Assembly (NCBI RefSeq): GCF_021917145.1
Contig: NC_061071.1
Location: 2,529,110 to 2,593,109, forward strand
Reading direction: 5' to 3'
Length of the DNA stretch: 64,000 bases
Source: Hypomesus transpacificus
Taxonomy: Eukaryota > Chordata > Actinopteri > Osmeriformes > Osmeridae
Shown: piece after piece, positions 19,596-34,400 of the stretch
How positions within the stretch are numbered: the first letter of the stretch is position 1
Layout: each line of letters begins with the position of its first letter
Program-made: the position numbers and the translations under genes
The notes under the pieces: model-generated
Database searches by the model: none
Seen by the model: only the letters and a program-made list of their open reading frames with translations
Told to the model about the DNA's origin: nothing

Positions 19596-22373
19596 ATGTT
19601 ACATTTTCGGTCTTCGGTAGCGCTCAAGGAGTTGTTTCAATCCCATCTGAAGCGCCCTTTAACAGGTATAGCCGGACTCGGAAAAAAATCGTCACCATCC
19701 ACTGCGTATTGTTTTAGCACCGCTTGTAGAGATGTCAGGTCGGTGACAAACGTCAAGTACCCGTGGAGTGCGCTTGGTGGATGGCGACCTTCGCGCTACA
19801 CCACAAAGATCCATGGAACTAAAGCTCTGTGTTCCCATAGCGGTACTGGTCCGTTATCCGATGATGTCAGCAAGGATGCCGCTACAGAAAAGTGAGTAAC
19901 GCGGTGGCTGGCAAGATGTTCCAGCCGGCTAGCTAGCTATTACCAACCAGATAACCTGATTCATAATGTAAGCTGTTGCTGGTTTAGCTGGGCGTAATGT
20001 AGCAAGATAGTTTTAGCTAGATATTTAGTACTATTGCACATCACCAATTATCTACTTTGTTGACACGGTAAACTAGACTACTCGTACTGTAATACTATGT
20101 ATTGTAATGCTACTGTAGCTGATGTGATGCCACACACGTTCCCCCCAAGGAATATTGTCTGACTGGCACGGCTTGCCAGAAGGTTCTATTACTTGCTTAA
20201 AAGGTTAGACACTTGTTACAAGCTAGTTATTGTATCCCTAATACTAACTATCTCAGTTTCGATGGGTGATACTGTTACTTTAGTTGTAGAGCTAGGCCTT
20301 TCAGGATTACTGAGTTATTACATTCAGGTGGAGCTCTGTCATACAGTACTCGTAACTAAAATGTACCTGTTTCCAATGTATGGTGTCACCATGGTGCAGT
20401 CATCTTAAAACCAATGTTGTTTCACTTCTACCTGTTCTAGCTCAATGACTTGTGAAGGTCGGATTCATTTATAACCTGTGCTGCAGCCGGGGATGTTTTC
20501 GATATAGCAATAGCCTATAGTGGATTCAACCATCTTTATGAGTGGGGACTCTGTTTTCATTTGTCTTGGTATCTCAAGTGATTTTAACTATTGCTTATAT
20601 AGACATGGAACGGGATATAGGCTGATATTAGTGTTTACAACGAACCATCGGCTTGTTTGAACTGCTATGTTTACAGAGCAGGTAACTGCATATGTTAATG
20701 ATTGTAGCCTACCCTATATTTTGGACTATTGCCCTATTCAACATCTCTATTTGAGTTGCCGTCTTATCAGTAGCTTATCAGTGGTTAATATTTACCCTCT
20801 TGTAAAGCGTGCTGATGAATAAGTGGACAATTAGTGGATGTTGAAAGTTTTGTTGGGATGAAAGAAAAAAAATTGCTGACTAGTGTGTAACAGCCCTATA
20901 AATCCTGGAATCTCCTTGGGAGTCCTCATTCATGCATATTGTGGCACTAGATTACATGCAGGAAAGCAAATGTGTCATAAAGCCACACTGATTCCGGAGT
21001 GTTCTGCTTTTTTAACTTGATGAGGCAGCAACTGCCTGCTTGCTTAATTAGTCGAGAATGAATGGACTAGGAGCATCAGCAGCCGTATAGGCCTACACCA
21101 TCCAAGTGCACCTTGTCCTTTTTGACCCTGTTAAGATTTCAACAACCTTTCATAAGGGAAGGATGGTATTTCAAGAGGCCTCTGAAATCTTTTTGGAGGG
21201 TGAAATTAACCTGTGCTGAGAGAGCGGACTTGAATTTATGCTTTGGTATTCACAATTGATTGGACTTAACAGAGGAGTTGTTTGCCTCCAGCCTCAGGCA
21301 GGATATGATTGGGGAACTGCCAGTTCACTGCGGTGTTGGTAGAGTATGACTCAGAATTTTTTCCTAGTTTTTTTTTACTCCCCTCCCCCTGCACTGCTCT
21401 ATGCCTTCTCCTCAGCCATCAGCCCCTATTCTGTAGCTTTCAAAGACAACATCAAGGGCGTTGGGGGAAGCTTAAACCAGACAGACAGACAAAGCCAACT
21501 CATAACCTACAAAGTCCGTCCTAAACCAGGTTGTTACTCTGAGAGTACAGCACAAGCCCCTGTGCTGTATGTTATCGTTGAACCTCTCTGACACCAAGCA
21601 ACCCTGTACCAGAAACAAATACATGGTAATGATATGCTTCATTGCCCTTCAGCTTCACAGACACCTTCCAGTTGGTTCACAGTCAATTTGCCAAAAAAAT
21701 TGTCAGCCATCTGAAATAGGTCATAGGGTTATAACCCTTAAGCAAACCGGCAGGGTCCTTCTGGGTGCAAATTATTGGTAAGTATAAGGCCCCTACATTA
21801 GTCAATGTAATGTTTGACTAGGCTTGTACACACAAGGTCCTTACTATCAATCCTACTGAGGCCTCCCAGTGCTTGGGACTACTTGTGAATCTGTGTCGAG
21901 ACGAGTCACACCCATGGATTGATTTCTGTGTTGCAACTGCCTGTCAACAGACAATGATTTGTAGCATCTCCACTCGACCAATTCACAGTGACATCTTCAA
22001 AGCAGAGCAACTGCACTGATGGATTAAGCCAAAAAAAGATGTCGGATAAGAGAACTCTATCAAGGAAGAGGCCCTGATGTTTACAGCAGACCTACATCTT
22101 CAGAGCTCTACTTTAGTGACCTGGGAACAATGAGTCTGGCAAAATGGCACACTTAACGTTTTCCTATCGACTAGTAAGTTTAACACCTTGCTTTTGTGTT
22201 TACGACCAGCCACTGCCCAACACTCCAGCCATGCTAATCTTAAACCTGAAGATTTGCCAACTTCATACTCGACCTGTCAAGCTGACTTCGTCGCCGCTGC
22301 TTACGGTGTGTTCTATTTCAGGGAGAGAGCGGCGTGCCAGATTACTACTTCACCACCCTTGTGATGGTGCTGA

Positions 22374-22450
<77 letters not shown>

Positions 22451-25400
22451 GTGAGCCTGTGTAGGTTTAGTCTGGGAGGGAAGGGTTTGTTATTGTTCAC
22501 AGGCAGGAGCCAACGAGGTCATGGAGCTGTTGTGTGTATATGCGTGCAGGGCCAGCGCTACAAAGCCAGCATGCTGACTGTCATGCACACAGCTGACCTC
22601 ACAAGCCATGGAGAGGGAGGGGGGTGAGAAGGGGCGGGAACGTTGGAAGTGGCAACTGAGGCTTAATTACAGATGCAGGACAAGTCCAGATGTTTCGTTT
22701 TCCACCTCCCAGCTCCTGGTGGCAGGATGTTAATGGTCTGAACCTGCCTGCGGTCAGAGTAGGTTATACCAGGCAGGGAGAGCTGGAGAGGTGTTCCTTA
22801 TGCTGTGCAGGGTTGCAAAATTCTGGGAATTGTCGAAGTTGGAAACTTTCCATGGGAATAAACTGGAAATTAGCTAAATTGCAGGTTAGATTATAATAGC
22901 GAACATAAATGTAGGCTAAAAACCCATCTTGCAGCATAATGTTTGTTAAAACAACCTAATTTAATTTCAATTCAGTTGAATTTCTACCCTGCACATTCAT
23001 TAATGACATGCCCTACTTACTGCAGGACTATTTAGCCCTGGGGTGGGGTGGATCAGAGGGAACATGTTTACTTTATTCAACATTCATGCTTTTTTGTTCT
23101 TCAATTATATAGCCTAATCAATTATAGTTCTACTCACAAATAAATCCTCAAAAATATCATTTTGAATAGGTGTATTAGTTTGCATGAATGTCTGCCTATG
23201 ACCAAACAAAATGTTTATGTTGTTACAGGATAGGCTACAGTTTGTATAAATTATCCCACATTTGCAATTAATTCTCTTTAATCCCCATTAAGTTTCCAAC
23301 TTGGAATATTTCCCCATCTTCACTTTCCATTGAAAGTTTCTGTAAATTACCTGGAAATGTTCCTGCCCTAATCCAATGCATTTTCTGTTTATAATACAGA
23401 ATACAACTGCATTAGGTTAACCTTTTGTTTTACATTGTACTACTGCTGAAGTAGTACTACTGCTGCATGTCAAAATGTTCCCTGTCTTTTAATGGTGCTG
23501 CTCTTGAATGTTAAATTAAAGCATTTTGGGGGGATTACCCCAGAGCTGAATGATGAGTCTGTGGGTTTGCCTCTGAACTTTGGTGAAACTAGATGATGTT
23601 GATGAATGCATGTCATTTATTGTGTTCTACTGCCAATGTATTCACTGTGCACATTTTCTCTCCCTCTCGTTGATCTGCTTGCTTTGCATTTGTCTGTAAG
23701 TATATGTATCCATTTATTTATCCTTTTTTGTTGTCGTTTTATCATAGAAGTAGTTTTCCAGGCTCAGTCCTGCAGCTGTTCTGCTCTTCAAATGTCTTCT
23801 CTGAAATGTCCTCCACCCCTCCAAGCACCCGCGCTTGACTTTCCCTACTGACTCCGTTCTGGCGTTCCTCACTAGCAGGCATCAGTCATCCAGAAATGAA
23901 GACAAAAAAAACAGACCACACAACAACAATGCTATTCTTAAAAACACCTCCAAATAGATCCAATCCCGTCTTTAAATCCCACAATAATCATGGCTATTGC
24001 AAAGGCACCAGGTCCCACCAGGACATTTTCCAATCCATTTTTCCTAAGGTCCATAGTTTGGCATCATTTCTGGTTAGCTGATGAAGGGGTGATTCACCTA
24101 CTAAAGCTCACTTCTGAAACGTTTTGAAGTCCTTTCCAGGGCAGACCAGGGAGCTTGGCTAGGGCTCCACAGCCCGTCTGTGGCGCCGTGCAGGAGTGAG
24201 ACTGGGCTCCCATCTCCAGCTTTCACATTAGACTCCTAACCAGAGAGCTTGCTGCAAGCTCGCTATCCTAACTATTAATACCTATCTACCTCTTAACCTG
24301 CAGAACTAACCCCTCCTCCCAATGTAATGACATTAAAGCTGCCATGCATGATACCAGTCAGTGAACACTCACAACAACTTGACAAGCTCTAATCCGCGTC
24401 ACCAGAACGCTTGACATTGTGACTCGAATGGATCTAGACTAATTAGCGGCCTCGAGGCATTGTCAGACCTGACAGATCAGCCTTGCAAGTAGCAAGGACG
24501 ATTCCCTCCAAATTGTATTTCCAAATTCACGCAGAACAACACGCACTTATAACGCCCCCCCTCCCCCTGACTGGTACTTTAAGGAGCAGTGCAACCACCT
24601 TTTCCTGAACGCTGGGGCAATAAAAGAATCAAAGTCACTCACCGCTTCTCCTTCTCAGTATTCTAGCTAGCTCCCCCCTCCCTTCCCCGCCGCAGTTAGC
24701 TTCCACCATTAGCTCTCCCTCCCGTAGCTGGAGTGGGCAGACCTTGCCTCACCGTCTGTCTGTGTGTGTGTGCTCTTTCCCAGGAGAAGGAAGGCAGGCA
24801 TCCTGCCCAGTCTGGAGGATCTGCTGTTCTACACCATCGCTGAGGGCCAGGAAAAAATCCCCGCTCACAAATTCACCACAGTGAGTGTCGCGTCAGGCCT
24901 GCGTCACGGGCTTTATGGCTTAGCTTTTATGGTGGTAATTGCTCTTCTGTTTCGACAAGGCCACTGCTATCTCGGCCCATTAAATAAATAAGACCAGACA
25001 AAAGATGATTCGGATTTCCGTTTGTTTATCATTCTGAATAGGCCTGATGCATACATAAAGAACCCAAGATTTACGATGGAACTATTCCATAACTATAAAT
25101 ATGACTGTAACTGTTATTCGGAAAGGACAGTACTCACACAGAATGACATCCTCCAGTGGAACATTGGCATTTGACGTCTCAGAGCATACCCATAGTCCCT
25201 GAGGTGGGACAAAGCGTTAGATGTGGTGGGTTTCATTGATTTAAAGGGGGATGGGAGGTTTCAGCATTTTGTGAACATGATCCGTTGTTATCCAGGCACT
25301 GAAAGCCACCGGCCTGCGCACCGGTGACCCCCGTCTGAAAGAATGTATGGAGATGCTGAAAGTCACCTTGAAGACCACCTCGGATGGCGCCCTCGACCGC

Positions 25401-28400
25401 CACCTCTTCAAAAAGTAAGCGGCCGTGGGCACCGCCCAGTAAACCACTGGCGGTGCCGTCGTGCTCAGTGGTCAAGTCCCATAATGCACCTGACATAGTG
25501 CTTTGTCGTTGGCTCCTTCATTCAGGCTGGTTGAACTGTTCGTCATATAAATAATTTATGACTGTTGCGCTCTGCTTCTTTTCTGTGCGTTTGTTTCAAA
25601 TTATTCATGACTTCCAGGCCTTTTTAATGGAAGCACACTGTTCTCACTGAATGGTCGTCAGTCCCGCCTAATCTTAGATGTCCTTGGAACATCTGGCACA
25701 AACGTCAGCAAACAAACACACAATCTCCTATCATCACAAAACGCCCAAAGCAGTCAATTTGCTCCGAGTTGTTTTTTTCTTTTTACCCCATAGCCCCGTA
25801 ACCATAACCCCATCAAGGAGTATATTGTTTAAGCTAGAGCTACAGCCCAACCCTAGGACATAGCCGGCATACCCCAGTGACAGCCTGCAGAACTGGCGTG
25901 AGGCGAGTCGTGCAGCAGGATCAGGGACAGAAGATGACACACCAGGAAAGCACGTGAACACACAGGGCACAGCAGCTATGACCCAGAGCCAACTCACACC
26001 TCCTTTACTTATAGGCAAGAGGAGGCTCATCTCTGGATGCACACTTGGGAGGCATGACAGCTTGCACCTTGTGACTGGTGGATGGTGCCGGCCTGGATAG
26101 GAATGTGTTTTGCATGCAAGCAACACGCTTGACTGCTTTCTACAGCAGACCGGTTGTTTTGACTTAGATTCGTATTTATTTGTTATAATTTAAACTCACA
26201 CTGATGTAACACAACCCATGTTAAAGCCCGTTTAAAATAACCCTGGGTAAAACGTGAAAATGATACCATCCTTCACCCTACATAGCCTCCCTGCGCTCAC
26301 GAATAATGTTGTCATTTCAATGCATGTCAATCCATGACCTTTCCCAAGACGGCGACAGAATGTCGGCCTGGGCCGCGACCCCTTGTCATCAGCTGACATG
26401 TCTGAACAATGGCTGCTTCACCCAAACAGGTGCGTCCAGAGCAACATCGTGCTGCTCACTCAGGCGTTCCGGAAGAAGTTTGTCATCCCCGACTTCATGT
26501 CCTTCGCCTCTCACGTCGACGAGCTCTATGACAGCGCCAAAAACCTCAAGGGGGGACAGGTGCGTGTGCAGACGGACGGCAGGCGGCCCTAGAATCAATA
26601 ATACATACAGCGAGTGTGTGATTGAGGGGGTGGGAATGACGACGGTGTGTTTCTGTTCGGCAGGTTGCTGACTACATTCCCCAGCTGTCCAGGTTCAGCC
26701 CAGACCTGTGGGCCGTGTCTCTCTGCACTGTGGACGGACAAAGGTAGCTACCAACATGCCTCCTGGCTCGCTTTTTAATTGTCAATGCGCAGCACGCAAC
26801 ATCGATTTCCCACCTAGCTGTATGCAGTGCGTGCTGTTAATGGTAATGTATATAGTGCAAATAAAGAAGAGCAATTGCTCGTTCAAGTTCATTCGTTTCA
26901 TTTGGATTATTCTCCACTGTCCTTCCCCAGACACACTGTGGGCGACACCAAAGTCCCCTTCTGCCTGCAGTCGTGCGTCAAGCCCCTGAAGTACGCCATC
27001 GCCGTGCACGACCACGGCACCGAGTACGTGCACCGCTTCATCGGGAAGGAGCCCAGCGGCCTGCGCTTCAACAAGCTTTTCCTGAATGAGGAAGGTTCGT
27101 TCTGCTGCCGCTGGTCTCGTCCGTCGCTCACAGGGCGAGCCACCTGCCCAGACATCTCTGTGCCCGACTGCCCGTAGTACACGTTCTCAAGCGCTTGGCC
27201 CTTTTCCGTAACGGGAGATAGATGTAGACTAGCACGTCGCAATAGACTTGTTCTCGTGGGTCAGTGTCGAATGGTAGCGCACCACTATGTCTCCCTCAGG
27301 GTTGAGCCCCAGGGGGTCTCCCATGCAAGACGATCCAGCCCACGGTTGCCATGGCAGTGGGATGAAATGTTAATGATAGGCGCGGCACCGCTGCGGAGCA
27401 GCATGCTGGCGCCGTCCGTAGAAGCGTGTCGTCTCGTCGCGCCGTAAGAATTGATCCACCAGGATGTGGAAAATCCCAGCTGTAGACGCCTGGCATCAAA
27501 AGCGATTCTCCTCTCCCCTTCTCCCACGTTCGTCGTTAATTAAGTCAGAGAGGTTTCCGGTCGGGGTTTTATGTCGTTTCCTCTTCTACTTTCGTTGCAT
27601 AAGGAGCTTAAAGCGCCAGGAGGAAGTGGTGCCCCCTCCAGCAGAACAGGCAGTTCTGTAATCGTAACCTTCCGTGCCCCGCGCCTCATTATAACCAGGT
27701 CCTACCGTCCAGCTGTGATCCTGGCAGCACTCATCACCTGCTTTTACGAATATACATTTCCTCATGCAGAAGGGATTATGTGCCGTGTTTGTCCCCTTAG
27801 ACCAATTCTCCAGATCTAAAGTCTAACCAGAAGTCAAATACGGCTGGCCTTGTGTGTCTCTGCATCCCAGTCCATGTGAGGCGGCAGCGGAGTATTCCAC
27901 TTTACGCAGGTCCAAATGACACGACTTTGTCTTCCCTCCCACAGACAAACCTCACAACCCTATGGTTAACGCCGGCGCTATCGTCTGCACGTCTCTCATT
28001 AAGGTAAATAACACATGAAGTTCCCAATGTGTTGCATGTTTTAAAATGAATGAGTGACATTTGAAACTATTCCCTTGTGTGTTTAGTTCAGTGCGCAATG
28101 CTGCATAAAATAAGACTAGCACCATGCACACCATAGCTATGTGGTTCTTAAGAGTAGTTTAGTATCGAAATGACATTTCCTAATTTCAAAACGGGGACTT
28201 GCTTTAGCCAGATTACCAACTGTACTGTATACGACGAGATTAAGATGAGAAATAATCATGCTGAAAGGGGATTTGTTTAGTGAAAGCATCACTGAGCTGC
28301 ACCTAAGTTCAGCACACAGCTCATACCGTCCAGCGGGGCTAGGCGCATGCATCCGTCTGACCAGCTTAGCCATACAAATGATCTGTTTTAATCGCGGAGA

Positions 28401-31400
28401 AGCACCTTCTCCCCCAGTGAATGACATACGTGCCGATTGGGTGGGTGGCTGACTGGGTGCACGTTTGAAAACAAACGGGCTGCCAGGCGGTGAGCTTAGC
28501 TGTGTCCTTGTTCTGTCTCCACCCCGAGGCAGCCTGTCCACCCTGTAGACACGCACTGTAGGAGCTCCCCTCTGCTGCTCACTGTGGGATTACCATGTCC
28601 CACCCCCTACTGCACTGTGTGTTTCTCAAGACAATGCGGGGGGCTAAAGGACACCGCTGAAGACTAGGCCAGAGCGGACACGTACGTTGAGTGCATACGG
28701 TTTTCTGTAGTGCCGCTGCCACATAACCACCATGTATCATTATTCACTTGAGAACCCCTTCCCCCCACCCCACTCCCCAAGTATGTTTCATACTAAACTT
28801 CCAACATCCCTCTGATACATGCTGAATATTTAGTTCGATACAAGAACTCTGTCCAAGTGATTAGGTCTTCTACACCTTCGTCCTCTGTAGCTTTATCTTT
28901 GATCTTTTGAAGTTCATAGAAAATACTGACAACTGCGTGGCTGCAATTTCCTGGACTGTACCACGCCTACTAAATCAAAAACATGCAAATCGTTGGTACA
29001 TTTGACTATCCAATCGCATTACTGAGTTCAGTTCTGGATACTTAATCCAGTTTCCCCCAAGGTGAAACACCAGGTGCTGGCAGTGAGTCCAAGCTATATC
29101 TCTACTCAGCATCAGGATCACCCATGTTAAATGATTTGACCTTAATGTTATGATTATTACAAAGACAGGAATAGCAATAGAACACAACCAATGAGAGACT
29201 TCTGTCTATTCCAGGCACTTTCATTTTTCATTTGAACCCCTAGGGACGGTACTACACCCATGTCACTGACAAGTTCCATATTCCCAACTGACCATCATGA
29301 TAAACGTTTCCAGATAGTTGAGTCTTGGCTTCTCACTCTGCCATAACCACGCCAAGTCCTCTCAGTCGTGAGTTGTCCTATCTGGTTGAATTTAGAGGGT
29401 TGGTTTCTGAACAGAAAGATGCTGTATGATTATCCTGGCTAAGAACACATAGGGGATTCCATAATCATACAATTAATAGATAAAACAAACACCCAATGGT
29501 GTACATTATTCTTAATTTTCACAAACATTTCTACTAACGTTTACCTAATGGATAGTTATTTTTGGTGAATTGGTCATTTTGGGGGATGGTTGGACAGGGT
29601 AATTGTACGGTGTCTTTCTGTGAATGTATTTATCTAATCGTCCTCGTAACCTTTTTGAAAGCCAATCACTGTTGAGACTGATGTAGGCTAGTTACAGGCG
29701 GGCATGTAAATCCTCTGATTGGATAAGCCCCCACATTGTAGTGCACAGTTAAATAAAATAGAGCTTTCAGCATTGGGGAAGAAATGCATGATGTAATCTC
29801 CATTTATGATAACTGTAGGTGAAGACAAATGGAAACTTTTGCAATGTATTTTTGAAGGCTCTTTTGTGGTTTATTTGTTGTTGCATATTTTACAGCATTA
29901 GGATCTGTGGGAAATTATGACCACTGCAACAGGTCAATGACGTTGGTAATTTTTTCTTTCAATTCTTTTTCCCCATTGATCTGGAATTTGTTGCCAGCTT
30001 CCGGCCTCGTGGCTGCATACTGAAGTAGTTGCTCCTTGTCACTTGCATTTTTCTTAACTGTTTATACTGTGGATTATAAACAGGACATCAGAGCTGCTCG
30101 GATCCCCTAAAATATGCAGGTTTTTTTTCATAGAACATGCCATTTTTTGTAGATAATGATTTGTGTTTATTGTTTCGATTTGATTTATTTGTATGATTGG
30201 ACTCAAAGATCTAAGTTTTGATTAGTTTCGTTTTGATCCTAGCCTACTAGCAGGCTCCAGTAGGGTGAGCCTTCCCTGCTCTGTCAGTGGGATCCACCAC
30301 ACAGGTGCCTCATGACATGCTGAGTGCTCTCATCACACATGACCCCATCAACTTCTACACAGCACAAAACACACACTCGCTCACAACACATAGCTGCCAT
30401 ATTTGCAATAAAACCATTAATTGACATAAATAAGTACATTATAAAATACATGTACAATTAAAAAGGAAGTTGTGTTTTGGTTTGCAGTTACAGTTTACAG
30501 TTAAAATCCCTGCAAACCATTTAGCGTTTATTTATTATGCAAATTACCCAGTTTGGTTTAACAGACAGCTTTTTTTTCTTCTGTTCTTATTATAACAAAT
30601 ATAATTTTTTATTTTGTAAAGGAGTCTGAATTTTGGATTAACTGTTAATTTCACCTCCTTCATCTCCCAACTAGTTCACTAATTCTAACTCTTTTTGGTG
30701 TTATTTGAAATATTGTTAATCCTTAATCATAGTTGTGCTAGATTATTTTACTGAGATGCCCAGTATATCTACCAATATTTTTGTCTATAAACTTAAACCT
30801 CCTTTAGTGTAAAATGACCCTAGCAGATCTGTAGATTATTGATCTTGATAGTCATGAAAAAATAGTGGTAGTTTGACATAGTCACCATACAATGTTTACT
30901 CCCTTCCCTAAACACGGAGATAATGATCAAACATTATGTATTTAGTTTGATACCTGCATTCTTCTTTTTGTCTTTCAGCAAGGGGCAAGCAATGCGGAAA
31001 AGTTTGATTATGTGAGTAGTGAGGTTTTTTTACGTGTTGATTGTTTTTTGGATCTAGCTTTAATCTTACTAAACAGAGGAACGTTAGCAGGGTGTGTTGG
31101 AATTAGAACCAAACCCTTCCTTCTAGCACCGTTTGTCTGACCCCCCTCTTGGTTCTTACTAATGTGTTCCAGGTCATGAACTTCATGAATAAACTGGCTG
31201 GAAATGAGTATGTGGGTTTTAGCAACGCCACGTAAGTATATGACTGGAAACTCTTATCACTGCTACATGGATTAGTACACAGACACTGATTTCTTAGAAA
31301 CCCTCCTCATACTATGAAATCTTAACAACAACACGTTCACGGTGCAGGGAGGAGGTGACTTATCAGGAAAGTACACATCAAAGAAGAATGGACTTTCACT

Positions 31401-34400
31401 TTGAAGCAGAACTTTGAGTCTCCCTTTCTTTGACCCCCCCCATTCACCACCCCCAGGTTCCAGTCTGAGAGGGAGTCAGGAGACCGGAACTTTGCCATCG
31501 GCTACTACCTGAAGGAGAAGAAGGTGAGAGCTGGTCCCTGCAGGCCAACAGGGGCGTGCTGCGTCCTGCTGCTCTCAACTCCTACAGCTGGAATCTGGAA
31601 CCTGGAATCATGGCTGCACAGCACACTGTAGTAGCTACTACTTGTAGTAATTGTTGCCGCAGTTTGTCCCCCCAGATAAAAGCTTTGGGAAGATGTTGAC
31701 AGTATTTGATGATGTTGACAATCGTGGTTTGTGTGTTTGTTTCCTTTCCAGTGCTTTCCAGAAGGGACGGACATGACCTCCATCCTGGATTTCTACTTCC
31801 AGGTGGGTGAGGGCCCAAACGTCTTTTAGATTGTGGGCATTTTTACTCTGTTTTTTGGGGGGACGCAACGTTGTACACTTCTCCACCCCCATACGGGCTT
31901 TTATCAATCGGCGTCAACATGGCGCTGTTCTCGTGGGTGTGATGCCATCTTCTCACACTTGCACACGGTGCCTCGCTGACACCTTGCGGTGTCATTCACA
32001 CCCCTCGTCAACCAGGCAACATTTCCGGATGTATTTTGAGGGAGGCAAATGCAATATAATACACATCACCCGCATAGCAGGCACACCTTGAGTCATTCAG
32101 ACCACAATTAGATTGGAGGCCACAGATGTAGTGATTGACCGAGATTCTCTGTCTCCTTCCCGCCCGCCCGCCCGCCCGCTCGCCGTCTCCTCCTCCCAGC
32201 TGTGCTCCATCGAGGTGACCTGCGAGAGTGCCAGCGTCATGGCGGCCACCCTGGCCAACGGGGGCTTCTGTCCAATCACGGGCGAGCGCGTGCTCAGTCC
32301 AGAGTCAGTGCGCAACACCCTCAGCCTCATGCACTCCTGCGGCATGTACGACTTCTCTGGACAGTTTGCGTTCCACGTGAGTTCCTCGCAACAAACCCGT
32401 TGTATTGACCGCGTGCGTTCATGTATGTTTTGTTATTTGTGTATCTATGCTCTGTCCGGGGTTTTTTGTCTGGATATGTTTCCACCCTGTGTCCCACTGT
32501 GCCCTGTCATCTACCTGCCGTCATTCCCTGGCCCTGTGCTCCCTCCAGGTGGGGCTACCGGCTAAGTCAGGCGTGGCAGGAGGCATCCTGCTCGTAGTCC
32601 CCAATGTGATGGGCGTCATGTGCTGGTCCCCCCCCCTGGATAAGCTGGGCAACAGCGTACGGGGCATCCAGTTCTGCACGGTACGTCACGGGGAGGTTAT
32701 TATTTCTGAGGCGCTGGTATATCATCGTTCAAATGAGTCAGACTGACCCGGCAGTACTCTGTGTTGTAGGATCTGGTGTCCCTCTGCAACTTCCACAACT
32801 ACGACAACCTGAGGCACTTTGCCAAGAAGCTGGACCCTCGCAGGGAGGGCGGAGACCAGAGGGTAATTACTGGATAAGTCCTTCCCTCCCTCCTCTTCTC
32901 ACACACCAAAAAGGGCTTCCAGGTCCAAACAAGTCCTGTTACTTATTACCTATAACCTGATTACGCAGTAAGCAACTCAGCCTCGTTTTAAGAGCAATGC
33001 TGCCATCTACTGACAGTGCTGCATACATCATGTCACATAAAAAAACTGAGTTAGGAAACTCAAGTTTTGATTTGACCATTTATCGCCTTTGGTTTGACTT
33101 TGATGTAGGGCTGTATTGGCAGAGACCTGAATAATCAAACTCCTTTGTCACTGGTCACCTAGACATTGGTCTGGGGCAGTCACTACACTAATGTAAAATG
33201 GTAATCACACCTTCTAGCACACACCACAAAAATTGTGTACATCTACATATAGTTCTAAACAGCGTTTAATGTCACGTTTGATATGCTTTTGTTTTTTATT
33301 TTACGCATCATGTGTTTATATTTTTCTCCTTGTACGATTTATGTTTGACCGGTTTTATAGTTTGTGCATACCGCAGACTCAAATGTGCTAACATCAAATC
33401 AAATCAAATTTTATTTGTATAGCCTTTTTTACAAGAATTGTCACAGAGGGCTTCACATACGCCCATAGAACTGCCCCTCAACCAACCTAAACCCTCAAGG
33501 AAGACAAGGAAAAACTCCCAGGAAAACTCATTTGAGAATAAATGGACGAAACCTTGGGAGGAGCAATTCAGTGAGGGATCCCTTCCTCCAGAGACGGTTG
33601 GTGAAAGAGTGGTGCAGAACACAGGCTAAACATAGTCATATGTTTGGGTGGGGTGTTGAAACACAGAAATCCAAAGTTCAACTCGAGACAGAGTTGGCAA
33701 AATGTCAGTTTATGCAGTGGTAGCCACAGTAGCCACACATTTGTCCCTTTGTCTTGCTCTGGCATCACATCGGGCCTGCTGTTGCCATTGAGTAAACTGG
33801 TGGTCAAACTTGAATTTGTATGCGAAAAGCAATCTTTCTTTCATATGGCCGGTGTCTCTATTTTAGTATGAAAGTTGGGTGTAAATAAGGAGAAGCTAAA
33901 CCAATCATTTTGAGTTTTGTTTAAGTTACAAACTCTGGTGCTTTAGGCACCTAGTTTCATGTTATTGTGACTGCCTTTGTTAATGATTTCTCTGAAGGTA
34001 TGTTTTCTTTCATCATTATTATATATTGATTATCTTACAATTTAGATAATAAACTTAAAGTTACTGGTTCTATCTCTCACACTAAGGTGGTGAATACTTT
34101 GAGCTAGTTGGATTGACACGGCCATTAACTGTTCATAGACATATATGCTTTTAGAGTAGGTCCAAGTTAAGGCCTCTGAGTCACATCAAGTAGGGCTGTC
34201 CATGCTCTGAAGCTATACCGTATCCTCTGGGGGTCCGTTTGCACACTGGGATGGTGGATTAACTCCATATCCATAGTAGCGATGAACAGCCGATTAGTGA
34301 ATATGCTCAATTGAAATTGGTTTCCCCCGATCAAGCACAGAAACGATTCTTGCCTACATCGGAGATAAATGTCATTGACCGTTTAGCGCTCGAGGTTACA

